A stretch of 64,000 bases of DNA from Prochlorococcus sp. AG-388-E21 (GTDB lineage Bacteria; Cyanobacteriota; Cyanobacteriia; PCC-6307; Cyanobiaceae): positions 62,001 through 126,000 of the forward strand of contig QCGO01000004.1 of the NCBI GenBank assembly GCA_003279855.1. The letters run 5' to 3'. The notes beneath the pieces are model-generated. The model ran no database searches and had not been told where the DNA came from. It saw nothing but the letters and a program-made list of their open reading frames with translations. The translations under genes and the position numbers were made by a program. Each line of letters starts with the position of its first letter. The stretch's first letter is position 1. Of the stretch, positions 48,992 through 58,302 are shown piece after piece.

Positions 48992-50287
48992 TTAAATACT
49001 TAACTTATCCCATATTACATTTAAATTGTTGAGGTGAAATGAGGGATCAAAGCATACCTTTAAATCATTCTCAGAAACCAATGTCATTATCTCTTGGTCC
49101 CCCTCAATATTTTCCTTGAAATTACCATTCTCATTATTCCAAGCTTGATGAGCACTTTTTTGTACCAAGCTATAAGCCTTTTCCCTAGACATACCCTTTT
49201 CAACAAGTAAAAGTAAAACTTTCTGACTAAAAATTACTCCCCCATATATATTTAAATTTTTGAGCATATTGTCCGGATAAACTTTTAAATTATTTATGAT
49301 TTCTTTCATTTCTCTAAGCATAAAATGTAGGCATATAGATACATCGGGTAACATGATGCGCTCATTAGAACTATGGCTAATATCTCTCTCGTGCCAAAGC
49401 GGAACATTCTCAAGAGCTGTTACAACATAACTCCTCAAAATTCTAGATAAACCGCTAACCCTTTCACTACGAATAGGGTTTCTTTTATGAGGCATAGCTG
49501 AGCTTCCTTTTTGCCCTTTTGAAAATCCTTCTTCGACTTCTAAAACATCTGTTCTCTGAAGGTTCCTTATCTCAGTAGCAAACCTATCAAGTGAAGCTCC
49601 TATCAACGCTATTGTTTGAACATATTCAGCATGTCTATCTCTTGATATAACCTGAGTACTTGCTGTATCTGGTTTTAAACCCAGCAACTCGCAAGTAATT
49701 TTTTCTATTTCTGGGTTTGTATTAGCGTAAGTTCCCATTGCTCCACTTATTTGTCCAATGGAAATAGATTCTTTAAGGATTAATAATCTTTTTTTATCTC
49801 TTAATATTTCTGCTAACCATCCTGCCAATTTAAATCCAAACGAAATAGGCTCTCCATGAATTGCATGGGATCTGCCAATCATTAAAGTATTTTTATGCTG
49901 TCTTGCTAATGATCTGACCTCATTTTCTAGTTTTTCAATTTCCTCTAATAACAATTCGCAGGAATCTTTTAGCTGTAATGATAGGCCTGTATCAAGGACA
50001 TCGCTGCTAGTCATTCCAACATGGATGTATCTTCCGGAATCTCCAACATATTCATTGATATTTGTTAGAAATGCAATTACATCATGTTTTACTTCTTTCT
50101 CGATTTCTTTAATTCTTGATTCTTCAAATTTTGCATTTAAACGAATTTCTTGTAACGCAGCTTCTGGCATTTTCCCAAGGGAACAATTTGCCTCGCATGC
50201 TGCAATTTCAACTTTAAGCCAACTCTGAAATTTTGCATTTTCAGTCCAGATTTTTCCCATTTCGGGTAATGTGTAACGTTCAATCAC
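48992..50287 (-). CDS. purB: Adenylosuccinate lyase
   Basis: Cleaves SAICAR and adenylosuccinate in purine synthesis, releasing fumarate. A 431-aa protein of the fumarase/aspartase superfamily with YTLPEMGKIWTENAKF at the start, MTSSDVLDTGLSLQLKD, GRSHAIHGEPISFG and the signature GSSAMPHKRNPIRSE. ATG start. It is upstream of fumC on the same strand and divergent from the TlyA gene across 292 bp. Confidence 0.97.
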   Translation of the reverse strand: MIERYTLPEMGKIWTENAKFQSWLKVEIAACEANCSLGKMPEAALQEIRLNAKFEESRIKEIEKEVKHDVIAFLTNINEYVGDSGRYIHVGMTSSDVLDTGLSLQLKDSCELLLEEIEKLENEVRSLARQHKNTLMIGRSHAIHGEPISFGFKLAGWLAEILRDKKRLLILKESISIGQISGAMGTYANTNPEIEKITCELLGLKPDTASTQVISRDRHAEYVQTIALIGASLDRFATEIRNLQRTDVLEVEEGFSKGQKGSSAMPHKRNPIRSERVSGLSRILRSYVVTALENVPLWHERDISHSSNERIMLPDVSICLHFMLREMKEIINNLKVYPDNMLKNLNIYGGVIFSQKVLLLLVEKGMSREKAYSLVQKSAHQAWNNENGNFKENIEGDQEIMTLVSENDLKVCFDPSFHLNNLNVIWDKLSI

Positions 50288-50579
50288 AATTTTTAAACAT
50301 CTTCAATTTAAACTTTATAACTAAAATCTCATAATTGCTCTATACGTAAAAGTTCTACTTGCCATTGAACATATTTGTATAAGTATTATTGTTATAAATA
50401 AAAGCTTTTGGATTTGTAAATATCAATTCATTTTGAAAAATGTCTAAAGCTTGCGATTGGATTATCTTTATAAATAGTAGGTATTTTGTTTTAATAAAAT
50501 TTTAAATTAGTATTATGTTTCAAAAATATAATTTGAAAATAGCCAGTAATTATTTTTTAAAGTTACCTTTTTAGAGTAA
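50288..50579. other. Gene-free stretch between purB and tlyA
   Basis: 292 bp between divergent genes, about 80 percent AT. No tRNA or convincing ORF is visible; two tiny ORFs (21 aa at 50440 and 19 aa at 50515) have no coding character. Promoters for both neighbours should lie here; TATAAA near 50392 is a weak -10 candidate toward tlyA. Confidence 0.5.
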
Positions 50580-51392
50580 ATGATTAAAAAAAGTAGGCTA
50601 GATCTTTATCTTATTTACAAAGGCTTATGCGATACTCGTCAAAAAGCACAGGGACTAATTCTTGCAGGAAAGGTTAAAGATATCAATGGTAAGATTTTTG
50701 ATAAACCTGGTCAACAAGTTTTAGTAGGAACTGAATTTATTATTGAGTCTGAACCTCAATTTGTATCGAGAGGAGGAGAAAAATTACTGGAGGCTTTTAA
50801 AAAATTAAATATTAATGTTAAAGATAGAGTTTGTATAGATGCAGGAATTTCTACTGGAGGATTTACTGATTGCTTGTTGCAACAAGGGGCGAAAATGGTT
50901 TACGGGATAGATGTAGGTTATGGTCAAACGGCTTGGAAAATAAGGAAAAATCCAAAAGTGAAACTCTTTGAGAGATCAAATATTAGAAATTTAAAGCCTT
51001 TAGATATCTATTCTGAAGAAAGTTTATTACCAAACTTTGTTGTAGCAGATTTATCTTTTATTTCACTAAAGTTAGTTTTTCAACCTATTGACAATTTATT
51101 ATCAGGAGATCTTATAGAGGGAATATTTCTTATTAAACCCCAATTTGAGGTAGGAAAAGATCGAGTAAGTAAAGGGGGTGTTGTAAGAAAGGCTGAATAT
51201 CATATTGAGGCCATAGAGTCAGTTATTAATGCAGCAGAACAATTGCAATGGAATATCCAAGGACTAGTAGCTTCGCCATTAGTTGGGCCTGCAGGAAATC
51301 ATGAATATTTAGCTTGGATGTCTAAGATTGGGATGTCTAATCCAATAATTAATATTAATTTTATAGAAAATTTAGTAAAAGAAACTCTTTAA
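50580..51392 (+). CDS. TlyA family rRNA 2'-O-methyltransferase
   Basis: A 270-aa protein with an N-terminal S4 RNA-binding domain (about 4-62: RLDLYLIYKGLCDTRQKAQGLILAGKV) and an FtsJ-like SAM methyltransferase domain (about 63-250: FVSRGGEKLLEAFKKL, CIDAGISTGGFTDCLLQQGA). TlyA relatives methylate 2'-OH of cytidines in 16S/23S rRNA; older annotations say hemolysin. The KDE/K catalytic set cannot be fully checked by eye. The stop directly abuts the glnB stop on the other strand with no spacer. Confidence 0.9.
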   Translation: MIKKSRLDLYLIYKGLCDTRQKAQGLILAGKVKDINGKIFDKPGQQVLVGTEFIIESEPQFVSRGGEKLLEAFKKLNINVKDRVCIDAGISTGGFTDCLLQQGAKMVYGIDVGYGQTAWKIRKNPKVKLFERSNIRNLKPLDIYSEESLLPNFVVADLSFISLKLVFQPIDNLLSGDLIEGIFLIKPQFEVGKDRVSKGGVVRKAEYHIEAIESVINAAEQLQWNIQGLVASPLVGPAGNHEYLAWMSKIGMSNPIININFIENLVKETL

Positions 51393-51755
<363 letters not shown>

Positions 51756-52001
51756 TTAATTCTTTTTTTGAAAAACATCTAGCATTGAAACTCCAGAAAA
51801 TGATTTAATCTTTAGACCAGAGCTAATTGCATCCTTAACTAGTAACTTAGAGTTTTCGTTTGAAATTATTACTTGATTATTTGATAATGCCTCCCATTGA
51901 GTATCTTCAAAATGCGTCTGGAGCCATAACATTCCAATAACACTAGTGGGCTTAAGAGATTTATTTGAGTTATTGTCTATATTTACCAAACAGATGTCCA
52001 T
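51756..52001 (-). CDS. Hypothetical protein upstream of glnB
   Basis: An 81-aa protein not recognised. It starts with an ATG (MDICLVNIDNNSNKSLKPTS) and has HFEDTQWEALSNNQVIIS in its centre and a Ser/Lys-rich C-terminus; no signal peptide, helix or cofactor motif is visible. It is 24 nt upstream of glnB in the same direction, which suggests a common transcript, with the promoter in the 178-bp divergent gap to queF. Good codon order and the tight spacing argue that it is a real gene. Confidence 0.6.
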   Translation of the reverse strand: MDICLVNIDNNSNKSLKPTSVIGMLWLQTHFEDTQWEALSNNQVIISNENSKLLVKDAISSGLKIKSFSGVSMLDVFQKKN

Positions 52002-52103
52002 AAGTTTTTTGAAACTAAATACATATAAGCCTTTTTAATGACACTAGGATTGTTACTGTTGATACAAAATTAAGTTTTATATCCTTTGACTTATTGATTT
52101 GTA

Positions 52104-52115
52104 ATACTTAAGTAT
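52104..52115. promoter_or_regulatory. 12-bp palindrome ATACTTAAGTAT upstream of queF
   Basis: Perfect 12-bp palindrome in the divergent region between the hypothetical gene before glnB and queF, about 65 nt before the queF ATG. It could be an operator for either side. The sequence does not match NtcA (GTA-N8-TAC). Confidence 0.25.
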
Positions 52116-52179
52116 ATTTTTAATTTTTTGCGAATTATTAGCTTTTTATATATTTTTAGTAAAGGTATTTTTGAAAAAA

Positions 52180-52590
52180 ATGAGCACATCTAATTTACAT
52201 GATTCGACTGATAAACCCTTATATGGAGAAAGAATAATAGAAGAATCAAATATAATTTGTTTTGAAAATCCAAATAAAAAAAGAGTTTATGAAATTTCAA
52301 TAGAATTACCTGAATTTACTTGTAAATGCCCATTTTCGGGGTACCCAGATTTTGCAAAATTAAACATCTTCTATCAGCCAAATATGAAAGTATATGAGTT
52401 GAAATCCTTAAAACTTTATATTAATAACTTTAGAGATCTCAAAATATCACATGAAGAAGTGGTTAACAGAATTATGGACGATCTTTTAAATGCAGCTTCG
52501 CCACACTGGATTCATTTAAATGCTGATTTTAATCCTAGAGGAAACGTCTCTATGAAATTAGATATCTATAGTGGACAGAAAAGAAATTAA
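52180..52590 (+). CDS. queF: NADPH-dependent preQ0 reductase (QueF)
   Basis: Reduces preQ0 to preQ1 in queuosine tRNA modification. The unimodal 136-aa form: the catalytic cysteine is C50 in [14 protein letters not shown] with D57 nearby, and the QueF motif [10 protein letters not shown] follows. ATG at 52180 (MSTSNLHD) is the better start than the TTG at 52171 in the track. No preQ1 riboswitch is evident upstream. It overlaps the end of ccs1 by 4 nt on the opposite strand. Confidence 0.95.
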   Translation: MSTSNLHDSTDKPLYGERIIEESNIICFENPNKKRVYEISIELPEFTCKCPFSGYPDFAKLNIFYQPNMKVYELKSLKLYINNFRDLKISHEEVVNRIMDDLLNAASPHWIHLNADFNPRGNVSMKLDIYSGQKRN

Positions 52591-53873
52591 TTATTTTTGA
52601 GCTCATCTGATAATTTTAGAAATTCCTTTTTAAAACCCAAAAGATTTCTATTACTTAAGCCACCAATAAATAATTTATTTGTATTTTCATTAAATAAAAT
52701 CCATATTTGGTTTGTGGGAATAAGACTAAAAATTGTTCCCAAAATTATTAAAGTAAAGGATAAATAAATAAATGGAATTGAAGGATCATTTTTAATAATT
52801 AAACCACTACTAGGAATTATTTTTTTTAAAGATAGTTTTGAAGAATTAATTTCTATTGGATTATTGTTTAAATAAACAAAATTTTCAGAAAAATCTTCAA
52901 TATTTGAGACTTTAAGTGGACCATTTTCATTATCAATAGTTAAAAGATAATTTTTTTTATTTTCTCTACCCAATTCAATTAAAAGCCCCCATATTTGATC
53001 TCCTATCTCAGGAATAGTCTTTAGTTGGAGTTGATAAAGAACAGTATCAATTTCCAAAACAATATTTGAAACAGACCAATCCGCTTGATAAATAGTTAAA
53101 CCTTTGAATCTGATAGGTTGATTTACTTGAGTTGTTTTTATTTCATTCAAATTTTGTTGTTTCGAAAAAAATTCTAAATTTGAAATAAATTGCTTTGGTT
53201 TCCCATCACTTTCACGTTCAATAAAAAAGTTTTTTAATTTTATTTTCACTTTTGAATTTGTACTCTCATTTATTAAATCTAAGCTTTCTCCTAATCTCAA
53301 ATATTGTTCTTTAGATTGGCTACTGAAATTTCCGTATGCAGAACCAATAAGTAGAATAATTAAACCTATATGTACAATTATAGGTCCAAGTTTTCCTACT
53401 AAGCCTTTTCTTGCCGATAAGCGATTTTCAAATTTTGAAATGCTCCAACCTTTTTTTCTAAGTAAAGAATCAGCTTTTAAAATGTGATCTGCATCTTGGA
53501 TTATTTCGTAATTAGTTTTTAATTCGAGTTTGTAGAATTTTTTTTCATCTTTATAGTCAGTCCATTTTAATGCTGCTTTTAAAGACGGTATTTGCCTCCT
53601 AAAGCTGCAAGCTGCAAGAGAAATACAAAGTAGTATTAATGAAAACAAAAACCAATTACTTGTATAAATGTGATCTAATTGGAGTCTTATAACTTGAGAA
53701 CCATCAATAAATCCAAATATTGGCGTTTCGTTGTAGAAATCAATATACTTTTGTTTATCATTCCCTTGAGGTATAAACGTTCCAACTCCACTTGAAATGG
53801 CAATGAAAATTATTAATAGTATTGCAAATCTTAAACTTGATATCTTTAGAATAAATTTCTTAAAAATAAGCAT
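52587..53873 (-). CDS. ccs1: Cytochrome c biogenesis protein Ccs1/ResB
   Basis: Heme-ligation component of System II cytochrome c maturation, working with CcsA. A 428-aa thylakoid/plasma membrane protein with membrane helices near the N-terminus (about 10-30, 70-90), one at about 160-180 ([17 protein letters not shown]) and one near the C-terminus (about 370-385), and a large lumenal domain. The FIPQGNDK region and the [18 protein letters not shown] motif typical of ResB are visible. It lies directly downstream of ccdA (the ccs1 start abuts the ccdA stop). Confidence 0.93.
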   Translation of the reverse strand: MLIFKKFILKISSLRFAILLIIFIAISSGVGTFIPQGNDKQKYIDFYNETPIFGFIDGSQVIRLQLDHIYTSNWFLFSLILLCISLAACSFRRQIPSLKAALKWTDYKDEKKFYKLELKTNYEIIQDADHILKADSLLRKKGWSISKFENRLSARKGLVGKLGPIIVHIGLIILLIGSAYGNFSSQSKEQYLRLGESLDLINESTNSKVKIKLKNFFIERESDGKPKQFISNLEFFSKQQNLNEIKTTQVNQPIRFKGLTIYQADWSVSNIVLEIDTVLYQLQLKTIPEIGDQIWGLLIELGRENKKNYLLTIDNENGPLKVSNIEDFSENFVYLNNNPIEINSSKLSLKKIIPSSGLIIKNDPSIPFIYLSFTLIILGTIFSLIPTNQIWILFNENTNKLFIGGLSNRNLLGFKKEFLKLSDELKNN

Positions 53874-54530
53874 TTAGATCCAGTTTGAAATTAAATTTAG
53901 AATCCCTAGAGAAACTAAAAATACTCCACTTAAAGTAGGAATTATTTGACTATATTTTCTGAGTTCTAGAAACTGCTTTAAATTTTCAGTTGTCGCTCCT
54001 GCAAGGATTAATGGTGTTACTTGACCAAGACCAAAGAAGAATAAAAATATTATTGAAATTGCAGGGTTTTTTGCTTGTGAAACCCATGCTAAGAGTGAAG
54101 CCAGTACTGGAGTAATACAAGGTGAAGAGGCAAGACCAAAAGCTCCACCTATTACAAAAGGTGTAATTATAGAAGGCACCTTATCTTCCATAAATTGCAA
54201 ATCGGGCCCATTAGGTAATTGGAATTTTAAAATTCCTAATAAGTTTAAGCCCATAATAATTGCTATTAAAGCTACTAAAGATGCGTAGTAAGAGGGCAAT
54301 TGTCCATATATTTTTCCTAAGAATCCGCTCAAGGCACCCAATGTAATAAGGGAAAAAATTACTCCTCCAGAAAAACTAATAAGTTTAAACTTATTATTCT
54401 TAGTTCCACCCACATAAGCAATTGTGATTGGTAGTAAAGATAAAGAACATGGACCAAGACTTGTTAAAAGGCCTGCAGTAAAAACTAAAAATATGGTAAG
54501 TGGACCTGGATTATTAAGCCCTTGCTCCAT
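53874..54530 (-). CDS. ccdA: Cytochrome c biogenesis thiol-disulfide transporter CcdA
   Basis: Six-helix membrane protein that passes reducing power across the membrane to keep apocytochrome c cysteines and other lumenal thiols reduced. The 218-aa protein carries the two conserved cysteine motifs, LGPCSLSLLP near the first helix and SPCITPVLASLL in the fourth. The ATG start leads to MEQGLNNPGPL. Its stop abuts the ccs1 start, so the pair is a System II cassette. ccsA is not in the window. Confidence 0.95.
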   Translation of the reverse strand: MEQGLNNPGPLTIFLVFTAGLLTSLGPCSLSLLPITIAYVGGTKNNKFKLISFSGGVIFSLITLGALSGFLGKIYGQLPSYYASLVALIAIIMGLNLLGILKFQLPNGPDLQFMEDKVPSIITPFVIGGAFGLASSPCITPVLASLLAWVSQAKNPAISIIFLFFFGLGQVTPLILAGATTENLKQFLELRKYSQIIPTLSGVFLVSLGILNLISNWI

Positions 54531-54613
54531 TAGTAAATTACCCTTTTGAGCTAATTCTGAAATAAATAAATTAATTGAGGCGATAACAGGAATCTAAATC
54601 TTCTAAATTCTAA

Positions 54614-55843
54614 CTAATGAAGAGACTTTCGCGCACTAATCATGCCTATATAACCAGTTGATTCCAGTGAACACCTTAACAACATTCCGATCACAAAAAA
54701 TGAGGATAATAAGGAATTTCCTCCGTAACTTACAAAAGGTAATGGTAACCCAGTTGTGGGCATTGTTCCTGTTGCCACAGCTATATGCATTATGGATTGA
54801 CCTATAAGTAAGGTTACGCATCCAATAGCAACTAACTTTGTATAATTATTTCTACACTTTATTGCGATTCTTAAGCTTACATAAGAAAAAAGAACTAAAA
54901 AGCCCAACAATAATGTTGATCCTAATAAACCAAATTCTTCTGCAAAAATAGCAAAAATGAAATCTGTGCTTTGAATTGGTAAATATTGTAATTTTTGTGT
55001 AGAGAGGCCAAATCCTTGTCCCAATAATCCTCCTGAACCTATCGCTAGTAAACTCTGAATTAATTGATAGCCATTGCCCTCTGCATCTTTCCAAGGATCT
55101 ATGAATGATATGACTCTTAGCTTTTGATACTCATTACTCAAAATACTAATACAACCACTTAAAACTCCTAATGAAGCTACTGATAAGAGTGAACTGAATT
55201 TTACTCCCCCACATAAACCCATTACCCAAAAAAGAATTCCTGTTAAACCTGCAGTACTTAAATTGGGCTGCTTCATTATTAGTAAAATTAAAAACCCAAA
55301 GGTGCTTAATGAAATAATTTTTCTATTATTTTTAACTAAATTCCAATGTGCAAACAAGTTGGCTGCTTCCAAAATTGAAAAAGGTTTAATTAATTCCGAC
55401 GGTTGAAGTTGTAGAGGACCTAAAATTAACCATCTTGAAGAACCGTTAACTGTACTGCCAAAGAATATTGTTAAAATTATCAAGAAAATTAAAAAGTAAA
55501 AAATAATTTTTGAAATTTTTAAAAGATCTCTAATATTTGTATTTAAAACAAAATAAAAAAAAGTTAATCCAGGAATACACCAAATAATTTGTCTTTTTAA
55601 ATAATAAGCCCAATCCCCCATTTCCTTGCTAGCGACCCACCAACTAGCAGAACCAAGAATAAACAAACCTAAAAAAGACCAAATACCAATCAAAATAAGT
55701 AGAAGTTTTCCTTCATAAGGCCAAATTTTCCAAGGTATAGGTAAGAAATTGTCTCTTAAATAGTTGGGGTTATTTATGGAATCAAAAGTTCTATTTCTTT
55801 TAAAATCACTCTTATATTTTGTAGCTGATTTACTTATCTCCAA
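54614..55843 (-). CDS. ftsW: FtsW/RodA/SpoVE family protein (probably FtsW)
   Basis: Polytopic (about 10 helices) SEDS-family peptidoglycan glycosyltransferase that works with a class B penicillin-binding protein at the septum. The 409-aa length and motifs QPSELIKPFSIL, the region around YQLIQSLLAIGSGGLLGQGFG and the C-terminal TTGLPLPFVSYGGNSLLSSF are those of FtsW. RodA has the same motifs, so the precise paralogue is a judgement. It is divergent from the ATP synthase operon; ccdA is 83 nt downstream. Confidence 0.92.
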   Translation of the reverse strand: MEISKSATKYKSDFKRNRTFDSINNPNYLRDNFLPIPWKIWPYEGKLLLILIGIWSFLGLFILGSASWWVASKEMGDWAYYLKRQIIWCIPGLTFFYFVLNTNIRDLLKISKIIFYFLIFLIILTIFFGSTVNGSSRWLILGPLQLQPSELIKPFSILEAANLFAHWNLVKNNRKIISLSTFGFLILLIMKQPNLSTAGLTGILFWVMGLCGGVKFSSLLSVASLGVLSGCISILSNEYQKLRVISFIDPWKDAEGNGYQLIQSLLAIGSGGLLGQGFGLSTQKLQYLPIQSTDFIFAIFAEEFGLLGSTLLLGFLVLFSYVSLRIAIKCRNNYTKLVAIGCVTLLIGQSIMHIAVATGTMPTTGLPLPFVSYGGNSLLSSFFVIGMLLRCSLESTGYIGMISARKSLH

Positions 55844-55943
55844 TTTAAAGTTTGTAGATATACTATTGAGACGTTAAATGACTACTTTGCCAAGTCTTTA
55901 TGCTCCTTTTTGAGTAAATTTGAGTTTTTAGATTCTCATTAAT

Positions 55944-55967
55944 AAAACTAAATTTATTTTTAGTTTT
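55944..55967 (+). terminator. 9-bp hairpin in the ftsW/atp divergent region
   Basis: AAAACTAAA (55944-55952) and TTTAGTTTT (55959-55967) form a perfect 9-bp AT-only stem with a 6-nt loop; on the plus strand it ends in a T run. Neither neighbour is transcribed toward it, so if it is a terminator it could end an unannotated small RNA reading rightward, or it may be a binding site or chance. Confidence 0.3.
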
Positions 55968-56040
55968 TCAAAAACATATAAATCAAATATCACAAATCTT
56001 AAGAATTAGGACTTTAAACAAAATATTCCTAGCTAAAAGG

Positions 56041-56098
56041 CCCCTCCCCATGATAGATTCCGTGGGTTTATATACTTACTTAAATCTGTATAGAGGGG
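56041..56098 (+). promoter_or_regulatory. Long-range stem in the probable atp operon leader
   Basis: CCCCTC (56041-56046) can pair with GAGGGG (56093-56098), enclosing 46 nt with an inner CCCA/TGGG pairing (56047-56050 and 56063-56066). These GC runs are striking in the local AT-rich sequence. TATACT at 56071-56076 could be a -10 box, in which case the stem would not be in the transcript. No -35 was found. The AGGGGG just before the start might also act as a Shine-Dalgarno-like element, 10 nt or more away. Confidence 0.3.
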
Positions 56099-56110
56099 GT
56101 TTTCTAAATT

Positions 56111-56590
56111 ATGTTCACATCTGTGGACTCAAATAGAAAAAAAATTGTTGAGCATCTTCCTGGTAAGAATGGTCATGATTCCCCTACCCAGGGTAATTCT
56201 TTCATTAATAAGATTAAATTTGTTTTTGCAAGTCAATTTCAAAAATTATTTTTAAATATTGATGAATACACTAAATTGCAAATAACAATTTTTGGTATTA
56301 CTTTTATCGTTGCCAGTTTAGTTTCATCTATAACGGGAATTATAATTGGATATACTTTTGGTTTTAGTGTTTTTATAGGTGCCATTGCCGGTATTTTTTA
56401 CTTACGTTTGCTTGCTAAAAGCATCGGAAAAATAGGGAAAGAATCTAATGGGGTTTCTCAATTGCAACTATTGGTTCCAGTTTGTCTCTTTCTTTTTGCA
56501 AGCAAGCTAGGATCCTTAGATATTTTCCCAGCAATGATAGGCTTTTTTATCTATAAGCCTTCTCTTATATTGTATTTCTCACGTTCTTAA
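56111..56590 (+). CDS. ATP synthase-associated membrane protein (AtpI/Atp1-like)
   Basis: First gene of the ATP synthase operon; a 159-aa protein with a hydrophilic ~45-residue N-terminus and four hydrophobic segments (about 57-75, 77-95, 112-128, 130-150). The position and shape fit AtpI/Atp1, which helps c-ring assembly in other bacteria; sequence similarity is low in this family. The start ATG has the AGGGGG block some 12 nt upstream. A strong hairpin separates it from atpB, so its transcript may be more abundant than the rest or independently ended. Confidence 0.75.
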   Translation: MFTSVDSNRKKIVEHLPGKNGHDSPTQGNSFINKIKFVFASQFQKLFLNIDEYTKLQITIFGITFIVASLVSSITGIIIGYTFGFSVFIGAIAGIFYLRLLAKSIGKIGKESNGVSQLQLLVPVCLFLFASKLGSLDIFPAMIGFFIYKPSLILYFSRS

Positions 56591-56623
56591 ATAAATTTTG
56601 CTTTTCAAAATTTATTAATTTTT
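56590..56623 (+). terminator. Terminator-like hairpin between atpI-like gene and atpB
   Basis: AATAAATTTTG (56590-56600) and CAAAATTTATT (56606-56616) form a perfect 11-bp stem with loop CTTTT, followed by AA and TTTTT (56619-56623). The stem starts on the last base of the stop codon. This is the form of an intrinsic terminator or attenuator inside the atp operon. The stem is AT-rich, so efficiency is uncertain. Confidence 0.55.
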
Positions 56624-56635
56624 ATTCAAATCAAA

Positions 56636-57361
56636 ATGTTCTTAAACTCCTTGCCAACAAATTTTGCCGCATTAGAAGTAGGACAACATCTTTATTGGCA
56701 AATTGGAAATATAAGACTTCACGGACAAGTTTTTTTAACTTCTTGGATCCTATTAGGTGCTTTATTAGTTTTCATCTCTTTAGGTACAAAAAAAATGGAA
56801 AATGATCCTAAGGGATTGCAGAATTTACTTGAATTTTTGTGGGACTACATCAGAGATCTTGCAAGAACTCAAATCGGTGAAAAAGTATATAGAGATTGGA
56901 TGCCTTTTATAGGAACTCTATTTTTATTTGTATTTGTAAGTAATTGGGGAGGAGCGCTTATACCTTGGAGATTAATAAAATTACCAAGTGGAGAATTAGG
57001 AGCCCCAACAGCTGATATTAATACAACGATTGCATTGGCATTGTTAGTTTCTCTATCTTACTTTTATGCTGGGCTTAGTAATAAGGGTTGGAGATATTTT
57101 GAATATTATGTTCATCCAACACCTATAATGTTGCCTTTTAAAATTCTAGAAGACTTTACTAAACCTTTATCTTTATCCTTTAGGCTTTTTGGAAATATTC
57201 TTGCTGATGAACTTGTTGTTGGTGTTTTGGTTTTTCTAGTTCCATTGGTTTTGCCCATTCCTGTAATGTTTCTAGGGTTGTTCACAAGTGCAATTCAAGC
57301 ATTAATCTTTGCTACACTCGCTGCTTACTACATAGGAGAAGCCGTAGAAGAACATCATTAG
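56636..57361 (+). CDS. atpB: ATP synthase subunit a
   Basis: Fo stator subunit that forms the proton half-channels. The 241-aa protein has five to six membrane helices; the essential arginine is in [17 protein letters not shown], and the C-terminal [22 protein letters not shown] matches the family. Called atpI in the plastid naming scheme. It lies 46 nt after the AtpI-like gene and 165 nt before subunit c. Confidence 0.98.
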   Translation: MFLNSLPTNFAALEVGQHLYWQIGNIRLHGQVFLTSWILLGALLVFISLGTKKMENDPKGLQNLLEFLWDYIRDLARTQIGEKVYRDWMPFIGTLFLFVFVSNWGGALIPWRLIKLPSGELGAPTADINTTIALALLVSLSYFYAGLSNKGWRYFEYYVHPTPIMLPFKILEDFTKPLSLSFRLFGNILADELVVGVLVFLVPLVLPIPVMFLGLFTSAIQALIFATLAAYYIGEAVEEHH

Positions 57362-57428
57362 TTTCTCTTTAATATATTCAGACTCTTTTACAAAGGGCCT
57401 GTAATCTGGCAAAATATTTAATCGCGTA

Positions 57429-57468
57429 GGTCTGAAAAATTCAGACCCATTCTTAAAAAAAAAGAATG
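57429..57468 (+). promoter_or_regulatory. Two adjacent hairpins upstream of atpE
   Basis: First hairpin: GGTCTGAA-AAA-TTCAGACC (57429-57447), 8-bp stem. Second, directly behind: CATTCTT-A7-AAGAATG (57448-57468), 7-bp stem. An extra TTCAGAC at 57377-57383 could pair with GTCTGAA of the first stem, giving a mutually exclusive alternative. They lie 58 nt before the atpE ATG and after atpB. Such structures could set extra expression of subunit c or be an RNA-processing site (inference). Confidence 0.6.
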
Positions 57469-57508
57469 TCCAAGCGTGTTAGACAAAAAGATTTATCACA
57501 AGCATTAA

Positions 57509-57772
<264 letters not shown>

Positions 57773-57778
57773 AAGTTA

Positions 57779-57807
57779 ATGTTGCTTTTAATTCTTATTA
57801 GCAATAT
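57779..57807 (+). promoter_or_regulatory. Hairpin between atpE and the b' gene
   Basis: ATGTTGCT (57779-57786) and AGCAATAT (57800-57807) form an 8-bp stem with one G-U pair and a 13-nt loop, 7 nt after the atpE stop. A T run follows about 15 nt later (ATTTTTTAA). It could stabilise the atpE 3' end. Weaker than the upstream hairpins. Confidence 0.35.
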
Positions 57808-57840
57808 TTAAATATAATTTTTTAATTTCAACTGAAACAT

Positions 57841-58302
57841 ATGTTGGCCTTTAATTTTTTTGGTGCTACTGAAGGTGGTTTATTTGATATAAATGCCACT
57901 TTGCCTCTTATGGCAATACAAGTAGTCGCTCTTACTTACATACTAAATTCTCTTTTTTTTAAGCCAGTAGGCAATGTTGTTGAAAAAAGAGAAAAATTTG
58001 TAAGTAACAATATTTTGGATGCCAAAAATAAACTTTCAGAAGTTGAAAAATTAGAAGCTGATTTATTAAGTCAGCTTCAAAGCGCTCGCTCTGAAGCTCA
58101 AAAGATTGTGAGCGAAGCTGAGAATGAATCTGATAAGCTTTATAAAGAAGCTCTTGAACTTGCTAATAATGAAGCAAACGCTTCTAAGGAAAAAGCAAGG
58201 TTAGAAATAGAAAATCAGACATCTTCAGCTCGTGAACAGCTTTTTAAACAAGCTGATGACTTAAGCGAACTTATTGTTAATAGATTAATTCTAGAAAAAT
58301 GA
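57841..58302 (+). CDS. atpF2: ATP synthase subunit b'
   Basis: Second type of peripheral-stalk subunit (b'), present with b in phototrophs; also called atpG in plastid naming. The 153-aa protein has a short N-terminal region, one membrane helix (about 20-38, [20 protein letters not shown]), the [11 protein letters not shown] motif and a long coiled coil. Its stop overlaps the b-subunit start by 4 nt, which suggests translational coupling and equal amounts of b and b'. Confidence 0.95.
   Translation: MLAFNFFGATEGGLFDINATLPLMAIQVVALTYILNSLFFKPVGNVVEKREKFVSNNILDAKNKLSEVEKLEADLLSQLQSARSEAQKIVSEAENESDKLYKEALELANNEANASKEKARLEIENQTSSAREQLFKQADDLSELIVNRLILEK

Noticed and set aside
50440-50574. Two tiny ORFs (21 aa at 50440 and 19 aa at 50515) upstream of tlyA
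   Set aside because: Short, no recognisable motif and no conserved-looking sequence; expected by chance in AT-rich DNA.
52002-52179. Possible preQ1 riboswitch before queF
   Set aside because: No recognisable preQ1 aptamer sequence or hairpin with an A-rich tail; only an unrelated palindrome is seen.
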